Assembly (NCBI RefSeq): GCF_001029285.1
Contig: NZ_LDZY01000014.1
Coordinates: 62,001 to 126,000, forward strand
Reading direction: 5' to 3'
DNA length: 64,000 nucleotides
Origin: Desulfosporosinus acididurans
GTDB lineage: Bacteria; Bacillota; Desulfitobacteriia; Desulfitobacteriales; Desulfitobacteriaceae
Shown here: one piece after another, positions 26,430-34,414 of the stretch
Layout: the number at the start of each line of letters is the position of its first letter
Position numbering within the stretch: the first letter of the stretch is position 1
Program-made: the position numbers and the translations under genes
The notes under the pieces: generated by a model
What the model was told of the DNA's origin: nothing
The model's database searches: none
The model's input: only the letters and a program-made list of their open reading frames with translations

Positions 26430-28652
26430 ATGTTTGATTTAAAAATCTTCAGAGAAAACTGCTTGAAAATGACGCAGGATGAATTAGCAAAGTTTATTGG
26501 GGAACCTCTAGAAAAAATTTCGAGAATAGAACAAAAAATTGAAGATATACCGCTTAACATTTTTCTTACTATCGCCTCTAAAACCGGAATGACCCCCGAT
26601 CAGCTTTCTCAATACGAAAAGCCTGTGGCTTGTCCCATAAACCCCGAAGATACTTGGCAACAAACCAAATTTACTAAGAGGACGATTGTAGACTACATTG
26701 AACAGGGCTGTGCCGCAAATGCTACATTTTGGGGAGATGACTATCACAGTTTTATTGATGGTTTGAGAAAGGGCATCTCAGCGGCAGTTAAAAAACCTAA
26801 GGTTGCACTAATAGGACGTTCTGATGTAGGGAAAAGTGCTATGATTAATGCAATTATTGGCACAGAAAAAATGCCAACGTCTTGGACGCCAACAACTTCT
26901 ATTGTGGTTTATCTAAAGCATATTTCGGACAGGCCTTCTTACATTGAAGATGAAGCATGGGTATTTAAGGCTGGGAAGGATGCTTCTGAATCATGGGATG
27001 ATTCGCGTTTGTCTGACGAAGCATATTGCCGTCAGTGGAAGATTGCAGGTGGTACCGCTGATATTCTATCTTCCTATGGCGTAAGACAAGGTAAGCACTT
27101 CGCAACAAAAGAAGCGGGAGCAGCAGTAATTTTCGTTGAAAGTGAAGTCTTAAAGAACTGCGATATTATCGACTTGCCTGGCTTTGGTACCGGTGACCGT
27201 AACGAAGATGATGCAATTACTCTGAACGCTAAAAAAGCCGCTGATGTCCTAATTTATTTGTCTATAGCTAATGGTTTTATGCGGGAAGAGGATATTCAAT
27301 ACATAAAAGAATCCATTTCTTCACTCAACATAATAGAACAATCAAGTGAAGTTGATATTCCGCCTCTTTCCAATCTTTTCATTGTCGCTTCTCAAGCGCA
27401 TACGGTTAGTAATGGTAATGTGACTTCACTCAATGATATCTTGGATCTCGGCTGTGAACGTTTTGAAAAGACCTTGCCAGAAGGTTATTGGGCAAGACGC
27501 TCCAGTGTGTCGAAGAAAAGCTATGGACATGATGTATTGAAAAGTCGATTTTTCACATATACCACCGACATAGAACACCTTCGTGCAAAATTTGAGAGTG
27601 AACTAAAGAAGATCTTGGAATTGTTGCCGCGGCTAATTAACGTACGAATAAAAGATTTCGTGAGAATATATGCCGAGCAATCCGGTATAAGACTTGATAT
27701 CGAAATTCGAACATATACGGAAATGTGTGATGAACGCGAAAAATATATTAAACTACTTAAAGAGATTGAAGCCCATGAAACAGAGCGGGCAAATGATAAC
27801 CAGAATCGGAGAATGGGAATCTTTGAGAAAATACGGACTTATAAAGCCGATTCAATAGATAGATTTGCCTCGGAGTACGGAACGCTCATTACCGTTGACA
27901 ACATAGTCAAAATAATGAAAGATCGCAAGGTCGAAAAAAAGAAAGATGATGTACAAGCCTTTTCAAGTTATTTGAGTTCAGTTCTTGAAGAGAGAGTACA
28001 GAGTATTCTTGAAACGAAATCGGCGCATCTGAGTAAAGACATTGATGATTATCTTAAAGTATTCGCAAGCAGCCATAACATCATTAGTAGCTCAGATAAT
28101 CCCGCAGTAACTATAAATGGAGTTGAATTTAATGTAAAGAGAGCTTTCGCATCGGGTTTAGCAGGATTGGCGACATTCGCTGGGCTTGCTTTCTGGGCTG
28201 GCTCATTAGGTAATCTGGGCGCGTATATCCTAGTTGCTGAAGGGGTGAGCCTTCTGTCAGCCGTTGGTATATCCATTGGTGGTACGGCAGCCGCTGTATC
28301 TTCTGTTGCGGCTATTGGTGGGCCCGTTGTCCTTGGAATCGCGCTTGCAATCATTGCAGCCCTATCTGTCTTTGCTATTTTCTCTGGGGGCTGGGAAAAA
28401 AGTGTCGCCAAAAAACTAGTGAATGCCTACGATGAGCAAGATGCTTTGATGAGATTCAAGGATTGTATCGAAACTTTCTGGGACCAAACAGAAATTGCAT
28501 TCTCTGCAGCGGCTGATTCTCTTGAAAATGAATGGGCTGGTTATGTAGACAATCTTAGTACGATGATTAGTGAATATGATATCGAGGCTATTAAACATAA
28601 GATTGCTGTCGCAAGGAGTATCAAGAATTTTTTCGAGCATATCCCGCTGTAA
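26430..28652 (+). CDS. XRE-HTH / dynamin-like GTPase fusion protein
   Basis: 740 residues from ATG 26430 (TGGAGG spaced 7 bp; the earlier ATG at 26418 overlaps the ribosome site). Residues 1-60 resemble an XRE helix-turn-helix (CLKMTQDELAKFIGEPLEKISRIEQ). The GTPase follows: G1 GRSDVGKSAMINAI at about 128, G2 TPTTS, G3 DLPGFGTGD at about 249. The middle is a long helical stalk with coiled coil. Residues 570-655 hold hydrophobic hairpins (GLAGLATFAGLAFWAG; IGGPVVLGIALAIIAALSVF), the membrane paddle of bacterial dynamins. It probably remodels or senses membrane. It shares an operon with the next three genes (60, 12 and -11 bp gaps). Confidence 0.88.
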   Translation: MFDLKIFRENCLKMTQDELAKFIGEPLEKISRIEQKIEDIPLNIFLTIASKTGMTPDQLSQYEKPVACPINPEDTWQQTKFTKRTIVDYIEQGCAANATFWGDDYHSFIDGLRKGISAAVKKPKVALIGRSDVGKSAMINAIIGTEKMPTSWTPTTSIVVYLKHISDRPSYIEDEAWVFKAGKDASESWDDSRLSDEAYCRQWKIAGGTADILSSYGVRQGKHFATKEAGAAVIFVESEVLKNCDIIDLPGFGTGDRNEDDAITLNAKKAADVLIYLSIANGFMREEDIQYIKESISSLNIIEQSSEVDIPPLSNLFIVASQAHTVSNGNVTSLNDILDLGCERFEKTLPEGYWARRSSVSKKSYGHDVLKSRFFTYTTDIEHLRAKFESELKKILELLPRLINVRIKDFVRIYAEQSGIRLDIEIRTYTEMCDEREKYIKLLKEIEAHETERANDNQNRRMGIFEKIRTYKADSIDRFASEYGTLITVDNIVKIMKDRKVEKKKDDVQAFSSYLSSVLEERVQSILETKSAHLSKDIDDYLKVFASSHNIISSSDNPAVTINGVEFNVKRAFASGLAGLATFAGLAFWAGSLGNLGAYILVAEGVSLLSAVGISIGGTAAAVSSVAAIGGPVVLGIALAIIAALSVFAIFSGGWEKSVAKKLVNAYDEQDALMRFKDCIETFWDQTEIAFSAAADSLENEWAGYVDNLSTMISEYDIEAIKHKIAVARSIKNFFEHIPL

Positions 28653-28712
28653 GAAAGTGGTTTTACAATTTCTACAAGTGGGATATGCCAGAGTTCTTTG
28701 AGGAGGATGACC

Positions 28713-29537
28713 ATGCTGTTTGAAAAGTTGATACAGGAAAATAATATATGGGACGCACATATTGTTGCCAAAAACATGTTTAATCGGAATTTAGGAAGAA
28801 CAGATGATTTTCTTCAATTTTTTAATTTTGCACTTTCTGTTGCTGCGTATCCGATTGAGAGTGATACTAGGAGATTCTTTGCAAAAGAGGCAGAGACCGC
28901 CATGACGGTATTTTCAGAAAACGTGGAGATTTCTGATGAAACGCTGGCGGTAATTGTTGATGCGCGAAAACGTTTATTTAAGATTGTGCAAGAATTAAGC
29001 GATATTGATACGAAAAAGGCTGAGGAAAGTTTAGTCGAAAGAAGAAAGCGTAATGAGGCTTCTTTAAAATGTTTTATTGAAATCAAAGGAAAAATGTTCA
29101 ACACTAAGAAGCAAAGTGATTTTGATTCACTTCTTGCGCAATTGGCAAAAGTAGAATCGAGTATTGCCAAAGATGCTTTTACAGACGAACAGCAGGCATT
29201 GTATGATTCACTTACTAAGGATTTTTCTCAACTCGTAAGCAATAAAATGGAAGAACTTGCCCATTTTTCAAACGTCGAATATAACAAAGCTGCCTTGACG
29301 AATTTTCAGGCCGCGTTTAATGCCTTCCGTGACAATGAGAGTAAATACACTGGGAGTGAATCTCAGTTGTTTACCCTCGTTTCTCGTAAGCTGTTTTCCT
29401 ATGATGCATCCCGACTGTTTAGTGAAACGCTGATTTATTACAACCATGTATATTCTTATATTTTTGGTAAGTTGAATGATGACGGTAAGTTCAGGCTTAC
29501 TCAATATTCAATTGATGCTGAAAAAGTTCGCCGTTAG
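28713..29537 (+). CDS. Helical protein of the GTPase operon, unknown
   Basis: 274 residues from ATG 28713, behind GAGGAGG. Almost entirely helical, with heptad-like stretches (LVERRKRNEASLKCFIEIKG; TKDFSQLVSNKMEELAHFSN). No membrane segment, signal peptide or catalytic motif that I recognise. Between the dynamin-like GTPase and the nuclease/membrane gene, it may be a partner or adaptor of the GTPase. That rests on operon position alone. Confidence 0.75.
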   Translation: MLFEKLIQENNIWDAHIVAKNMFNRNLGRTDDFLQFFNFALSVAAYPIESDTRRFFAKEAETAMTVFSENVEISDETLAVIVDARKRLFKIVQELSDIDTKKAEESLVERRKRNEASLKCFIEIKGKMFNTKKQSDFDSLLAQLAKVESSIAKDAFTDEQQALYDSLTKDFSQLVSNKMEELAHFSNVEYNKAALTNFQAAFNAFRDNESKYTGSESQLFTLVSRKLFSYDASRLFSETLIYYNHVYSYIFGKLNDDGKFRLTQYSIDAEKVRR

Positions 29538-29549
29538 AGGGTGTCAAAA

Positions 29550-30734
29550 ATGATGCCTAACAACATAAGTTTATCTTTCAATCAACCGTCTTATGTTCCT
29601 CGAAATACTCTTAGTATGGCTGATGTGAATACCTCGGCGTTCACTGTCAGTCTGCAGGCAACAAACACTTTTACTGCAATCTCAACAACGAATGGGTTTA
29701 ATGCTCAATTCAATGAAATATTCACTCGCCTTTCCAGTCTACGGGCAACCTATCAACAACAGGTGAACAACGCATTAAGTAATGATCCGAATTTTACATC
29801 GCAGAGTATGAGGAATAAAGGCGTCAGTCTTGCTTGGCAATACGAAAAGGCCGAACTCGAAATGGGTGGTTCGGGAACCAGACATTGGACCGATGCAGAG
29901 AAACAGGATATTTTAAAAACTGGAAAGGTCGAAGGGGCAGAGGGTCACCACATCAATAATGTTCACGCACACCCTAAAGACCAAGCTAATCCTGACAATG
30001 TCAATTTTGCACGCGATCGTCAGGAACATAAAGACATGCACGGTGGCGATTTTCGCAACGATACCGAGGGAAAGATGTATGACAGGGACCAGCGATTAAA
30101 AGATGTAAATCATAAGAGAGTATTCAAAAATGAAATAGCCGGGGTCGGTATAGCCGCTGCCATAGGGCTTGGCATGGGCTTTACAATAGGCTTTGTTGTT
30201 ACCCTGGCACAGGCAGGGGTTTCGACTGAAAGCGCAAAACTGGCTGCGATCGCCGGAGCAAAGGCTGGCATAGAAGGCGCTGGACTTGGCGTTGTTAACC
30301 ACCTTATATCTCGTTCAATAGGTGAAATAGCTACCGGTGCACTCCAAGGAGTATTGGGTAATATTGGCATTACCGTCACAGAAAACGTCTCAAAGATGTG
30401 CAAAATGGGTGTGGTCGGCGGCCTTGCTATTGTAGTATTCTCTGTTTACCAGTTTACAAAGTTAAAAATCATGGGGTATAACACTAAAGAATGTATTATC
30501 CGTGTTGGTAAGCAGGCGGCATTTTCAATAACACTGCTGGTGGTATCAATAGTTGCGCAGGGGTTCTGGGGCGGTGCCGCAGGAATCATTGTCTCAATGA
30601 GCGTCGGATTTGTGGTTCTGATTTACAAGACTTCTATGTCAATCCACGATAAGAACATTGCGAAACGTATCCACATATATACAATTGAGAAAAACTTTCC
30701 TCATTTTCTCCAGGAGGTATCATATGATTATTAA
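29550..30734 (+). CDS. GHH/HNH-type nuclease-membrane protein
   Basis: 394 residues from ATG 29550 (GAGGGTG upstream; a GTG at 29541 is possible). Residues 1-115 are polar and helical. AEGHHINNVHAHP at about 130, with NPDNVNFARDRQEHKDMHGG, is the GHH/HNH nuclease signature seen at the tips of polymorphic toxins. From about residue 200 there are four hydrophobic helices (GVGIAAAIGLGMGFTIGFVV; GVVGGLAIVVFSVYQF; AFSITLLVVSIVAQGFWGG; AGIIVSMSVGFVVLIYK). A nuclease followed by membrane helices is the reverse of usual toxin order. Its stop overlaps the next start. Confidence 0.75.
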   Translation: MMPNNISLSFNQPSYVPRNTLSMADVNTSAFTVSLQATNTFTAISTTNGFNAQFNEIFTRLSSLRATYQQQVNNALSNDPNFTSQSMRNKGVSLAWQYEKAELEMGGSGTRHWTDAEKQDILKTGKVEGAEGHHINNVHAHPKDQANPDNVNFARDRQEHKDMHGGDFRNDTEGKMYDRDQRLKDVNHKRVFKNEIAGVGIAAAIGLGMGFTIGFVVTLAQAGVSTESAKLAAIAGAKAGIEGAGLGVVNHLISRSIGEIATGALQGVLGNIGITVTENVSKMCKMGVVGGLAIVVFSVYQFTKLKIMGYNTKECIIRVGKQAAFSITLLVVSIVAQGFWGGAAGIIVSMSVGFVVLIYKTSMSIHDKNIAKRIHIYTIEKNFPHFLQEVSYDY

Positions 30735-31080
30735 TGAGTTCGTTCACTGGGCAAAGACTGTCAATAAAAACAATAGGTTTGATGAAGGCATAAGTGCAAA
30801 GGATTTGCCAAACGCCCTAAGAAAATTGTATAGTGTGGCAAACCCTAAAGAAGTTGTCATTCCTTTGACGGACTTGAACTCTGTTTGTTTTTATGCCTAT
30901 GAAGAGCTACAGGAACTGCAAGAGGACTACGCTGTCGAGAGTGGCACTATATTTGCCACCATCAACAGCGATCCGATTTATTTGAAAGATGAGGCTGTTT
31001 ATGCTTTGAAAGATGAAATCCTTGCTCCTTCTTTTGAGATTTTTTTGCAGGCACTGATGTCAGGAGAGTTGTTCGAATAA
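30724..31080 (+). CDS. SUKH/SMI1-like putative immunity protein
   Basis: 118 residues from ATG 30724 (MIINEFVHWAKTVNKN), which overlaps the nuclease gene by 11 bp and has AGGAGG inside it, a sign of translational coupling. IFATINSDPIYLKDEAVYAL and FEIFLQALMSGE resemble the late strands and C-terminal helix of SUKH (SMI1/KNR4) immunity proteins. The match is by eye only. If correct, it would neutralise the GHH nuclease. The frame extends upstream inside the nuclease gene, but that part has no ribosome site. Confidence 0.6.
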   Translation: MIINEFVHWAKTVNKNNRFDEGISAKDLPNALRKLYSVANPKEVVIPLTDLNSVCFYAYEELQELQEDYAVESGTIFATINSDPIYLKDEAVYALKDEILAPSFEIFLQALMSGELFE

Positions 31081-31169
31081 TTAATGGACGGTTAATTTAG
31101 GTACTTGCACTTCCTAAATTACAAATGTATCACCAGATCTATTTAATTTAAGGTCTCTAACATCCTTTG

Positions 31170-31330
31170 CGAATGATCAATAAAGTAACACCTACCCACG
31201 TTGAGACCGTGACTTGTCAAAGAAACAGAAACTATAAAGGCGCCCGTGGTGCTGGGTGTATAGCCTGAGAATAAAACATATCCAAATATTCTCTTAAAAA
31301 ATTAAAGTAAACAGGCCTAAAAACGCTTAA
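31170..31330 (+). repeat. PTHVE-type remnant, copy 1
   Basis: ACCCACGTTGAGACCGTGAC and flanks; one frame reads INKVTPTHVETVTCQRN. About 130 bp beyond the peptide also align loosely with copies at 35795 and 40863 (GGCGCCCGTGG...GCTGGG). It may be the decayed 3' end of an RlmD/RumA-like gene. Confidence 0.5.
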
Positions 31331-31428
31331 TAATGCGGCACAGGGTCAATGGAGGCTTGATGTTAATGGGAATAGCAAGGATAATTTATGTTATGTTTTA
31401 ATACTAGTCTTGAAAGGACCAGTGAATA

Positions 31429-31478
31429 TAAAAAATCCACAGCCAGATCATTTTGATGATCTGGCTGTGGATTTTTTA
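31429..31478. terminator. Strong bidirectional terminator
   Basis: AATCCACAGCCAGATCA pairs perfectly with TGATCTGGCTGTGGATT around TTTTGA, flanked by A and T runs on both sides. It closes the nuclease/immunity operon. Confidence 0.9.
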
Positions 31479-31722
31479 AACGTCATGGGATGAAAATGCT
31501 AGAGAGGGCTAATATATTATACAGTTAGGCATTAAGTCGTTTGTAAAGAAAGTTTTGGATATTTATTAGATTGCTGGGGATAATAAAATGATTTCGGATG
31601 TTTAGTGGAATGCTTCCTGATAAGCTAATTATAAAGCGAAATGTAATCTTACTAATCCCATTCCATTACATGGATAACCTTTTTGTGAAATTTTATGGTT
31701 ATGCTGGAGTGAACTATAAGAT

Positions 31723-33654
31723 ATGAGTATTAATCATTTATGGATTATTGTCAGTGCATGTTTTGTTTTCTTTATGCAAGCGGGGTTTGTCTGTTATGAA
31801 GTTGGCTTCATTCAATCAAAAAATGTAATTAGTGTAGCCATTGAAAATATCATTACATTTGTCATTACAACTTTAGTTTATTGTTTTATAGGATTTGCAC
31901 TTATGTTTGGAAACAGTCATTGGGGGCTTTTTGGCGGCGATTTCTGGTTTCTCAATAACCTATCTCATGCGCATAATTCTGTAGGTTTCGTTTTTGTATT
32001 TTTTGAATTAATGTTTGCTGGAACAGCGGTAACTATTGTATCTGGGAGTATGACGGAGAGAACTAGACTTTTACCTTTATTAATTGCCGACGTTTTTCTG
32101 GCAGGATTTATTTATCCTTTATATGGGCATTGGGTGTGGGCAGATCTGTTTACTAATCAGTCAGCCTGGCTAAAGCAGATGGGATTCATGGATTTTGCTG
32201 GAGCCACAGTGGTACATTGCACTGCGGGCTGGGTCTCTTTAGCAGGAATCATCATTGTGGGGCCACGTAAGAACAAATGGGATGCAAATGGGAAAATTAA
32301 GAAATTAGGAAGATCAAATATACCTTTTGCTGTACTGGGAACATTTATTTTATGGTTTAGTTGGTTCGGGTTTAATGGAGGAAGCCTTTTGGAATTTAAT
32401 GATCGAGTTGGGCTGATCCTCTTAAATACTAATTTTTCAGCAGCAGCGGGGGTTGCTGGCGCAATACTGACGACCAGTATCTTCATTAAAGATCATAGTT
32501 ATATGGAAGCTGTTTTCTCAGGCGCCTTGGGTGGTTTAGTGGCAATAACGGCTGGGTCTAATTATCTTTATCCTTTTCAGGCAGTTATGGTAGGTTTTAT
32601 CTCAGGGTCGGTCGTTGTTTTAGCTAGCTTATTGCTAGAAAAACTGGGATTAGATGATGCTGTGGGTGCAGTACCTATACACGGTTTTGGAGGTGCTGCA
32701 GGAACCATATTATTAGCTTTATTCACTCCAGCAGAATTTCTTGGAGGGCAATCACATATAGTTAAGATCCTAGTTCAATTCGCAGGGGTATTACTTAATT
32801 TTGTCTGGGCTTTTGGTTTAGGACTATTATTATTTTATACAATCAAAAAAACAATTGGCTTACGGGTAACTGAAGAAGAAGAGGACAAAGGGTTAAACAT
32901 TGTTGAATTTGCTGATATTTATTCATGGCAAGACTATTTGAAGATGACACATTATGAAAATTTGACACAAGATCTCAACCTTAAAATTCATGCTCAAAAT
33001 CAATTATTGCAGAAACAGGCAAAACTTTTGGTGGAAACGCAGGAGCATGAACGGCTTAAGTTGGCTAGAGATATTCATGATGGGGTTGGTCAATCCTTGG
33101 CAGCTTTAAAATTGCAATTGGGTATGATCGCCAATAAGGTTAAAACAGAGTACAAAGATAATAGATTAAGTAATCAGGTTGAAGGAACTGTTAACCTTGC
33201 AACTCAGACTATTGAGGATATTAGGGCTGTGCTCTTTAATTTGAAGCCAGCTTTTTTAAGTGATAAGGGTCTTAGTGCTGCAATTGAAGTTTTAATAAAG
33301 AACTTTGAAAAGACTACAGGGATCAAATCAGAATTTAATTTATTAACGGAAATTCCGGCTTGGGAGGATGCTGCGGTCTTGAATATATATCGAGTAATCC
33401 AGGAATGTTTAACAAATATCTTAAAACATGCTCAGGCAACAATGGTAAACGTTAGTTTTGTGAGGCTTAAAAGCGATTTGTATTTGTTTCAGGTCAGCGA
33501 TAATGGAGTAGGTTTTGAGGCTGACGGAGTGCATACGGGATTGGGATTGAATTCGATTCAAGAAAGATTAAAAATGCTGGGCGGGAGTCTTCGGATTATA
33601 ACGTCAGAAGGCCAAGGAACTTCATTGATGATGGAGGTGCCTTTTGAAGATTAA
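31723..33654 (+). CDS. Ammonium transporter-histidine kinase fusion (Amt-HK)
   Basis: 643 residues. Residues 1-390 form an Amt/Rh channel (eleven helices; GFALMFGN, FAGTAVTIVSGSMTERTRL, DFAGATVVHCTAGW with the first pore His, and PIHGFGGAAG with the second). A linker coiled coil (QNQLLQKQAKLLVETQEHER) leads to a HisKA_3 domain with phospho-acceptor His452 (ARDIHDGVGQSLAALKLQL) and a HATPase (NIYRVIQECLTNILKHAQ; DNGVGFEADG; GLGLNSIQERLKMLGG). It likely senses extracellular ammonium and signals to the response regulator, whose gene overlaps its 3' end. Similar fusions are known in anammox bacteria. Confidence 0.95.
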   Translation: MSINHLWIIVSACFVFFMQAGFVCYEVGFIQSKNVISVAIENIITFVITTLVYCFIGFALMFGNSHWGLFGGDFWFLNNLSHAHNSVGFVFVFFELMFAGTAVTIVSGSMTERTRLLPLLIADVFLAGFIYPLYGHWVWADLFTNQSAWLKQMGFMDFAGATVVHCTAGWVSLAGIIIVGPRKNKWDANGKIKKLGRSNIPFAVLGTFILWFSWFGFNGGSLLEFNDRVGLILLNTNFSAAAGVAGAILTTSIFIKDHSYMEAVFSGALGGLVAITAGSNYLYPFQAVMVGFISGSVVVLASLLLEKLGLDDAVGAVPIHGFGGAAGTILLALFTPAEFLGGQSHIVKILVQFAGVLLNFVWAFGLGLLLFYTIKKTIGLRVTEEEEDKGLNIVEFADIYSWQDYLKMTHYENLTQDLNLKIHAQNQLLQKQAKLLVETQEHERLKLARDIHDGVGQSLAALKLQLGMIANKVKTEYKDNRLSNQVEGTVNLATQTIEDIRAVLFNLKPAFLSDKGLSAAIEVLIKNFEKTTGIKSEFNLLTEIPAWEDAAVLNIYRVIQECLTNILKHAQATMVNVSFVRLKSDLYLFQVSDNGVGFEADGVHTGLGLNSIQERLKMLGGSLRIITSEGQGTSLMMEVPFED

Positions 33655-34291
33655 AGTATTTTTAGCAGATGATCATAAAATACTCCGAGAATCATTACTT
33701 ATTTTACTCCAACAAGAAAATGATATAGAAATAATCGGTGAGGCCCCTGATGGGCAGGAGGCACTGCATGGAATTCTGCGCTTAAAACCGGATATCGCCA
33801 TACTTGATATTTCCCTACCCCGGCTTAATGGTTTGGAAGTGGCTGAAAGAATTAAACGAGATTGCCCTGAAATAAAAGTAATAATCTTAACAATGCATAA
33901 GAATGAAGAATTTGTAGCTCGAGCCTATCAGTCTCAGGTTAGTGGCTATGTTTTAAAGGATAATGCCCTCGAAGAATTATTGAAGGCTATTAGAATAGTA
34001 CAATCAGGTGGAATATATCTTTCAACAGATATCACTTCCACGGTCGTTGCCGGCTTTGTGAAAAATTTTAATCTTAAGAAAGGAGAGCCAGATGAACTCG
34101 TTTCATCAAGAGAAAGAGAAATAATCCAACTTCTTGCTGAAGGAAACAGTAACAAAGAAATAGCCACCATGTTAAATTTGAGTTTAAAAACCGTGGAAAC
34201 TCATAGGTCTAATATAATGCATAAACTGGAATTTAAAAGCCTAGCGGATTTAGTTTTATATGCAGTTCGAAATCATATAATTGAGGTGTAA
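33644..34291 (+). CDS. NarL/FixJ-type response regulator
   Basis: 215 residues from a TTG start inside the kinase gene (11-bp overlap; GATGGAGGTG ahead). The receiver has FLADDHKILRES, phospho-acceptor in PDIAILDISLPRLNG, and VILTMHKNEE with VSGYVLKD. The C-terminal LuxR-type HTH reads SREREIIQLLAEGNSNKEIA and SLKTVETHRSNIMHKLEF. It is the partner of the Amt-fused kinase and probably acts on the dyads in front of the next amt gene. Confidence 0.96.
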   Translation: MKIKVFLADDHKILRESLLILLQQENDIEIIGEAPDGQEALHGILRLKPDIAILDISLPRLNGLEVAERIKRDCPEIKVIILTMHKNEEFVARAYQSQVSGYVLKDNALEELLKAIRIVQSGGIYLSTDITSTVVAGFVKNFNLKKGEPDELVSSREREIIQLLAEGNSNKEIATMLNLSLKTVETHRSNIMHKLEFKSLADLVLYAVRNHIIEV

Positions 34292-34307
34292 TTTAATAGC
34301 GTGAAAA

Positions 34308-34352
34308 TTGAATACAGTGAAAATTACCGTATAATACAGTAAATCCTGTATT
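34308..34352 (+). promoter_or_regulatory. amt promoter with AATACAG/CTGTATT dyad
   Basis: TTGAAT (34308-34313) and TATAAT (34330-34335), 16 bp apart, form a sigma-A promoter. AATACAG occurs at 34311-34317 and 34333-34339, and its complement CTGTATT at 34346-34352, giving a direct repeat plus an inverted pair over -35, -10 and start. It is the likely response-regulator site. Confidence 0.65.
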
Positions 34353-34414
34353 AATTAATCCTTCATTTTAGTTTAAGATTTATTTGACTTTAAAAATTAA
34401 TTAATGGGAGGATT

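Larger units (their letters stand above)
31081..31722. other. Intergenic stretch with repeat remnant and operator-like dyad
   Basis: No gene. It contains the first PTHVE-type remnant (31170-31330), a strong terminator (31429-31478), and before the Amt-kinase gene an inverted repeat ATGTAAT...ATTACAT (31641-31671) that could bind the cognate regulator. Confidence 0.5.
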
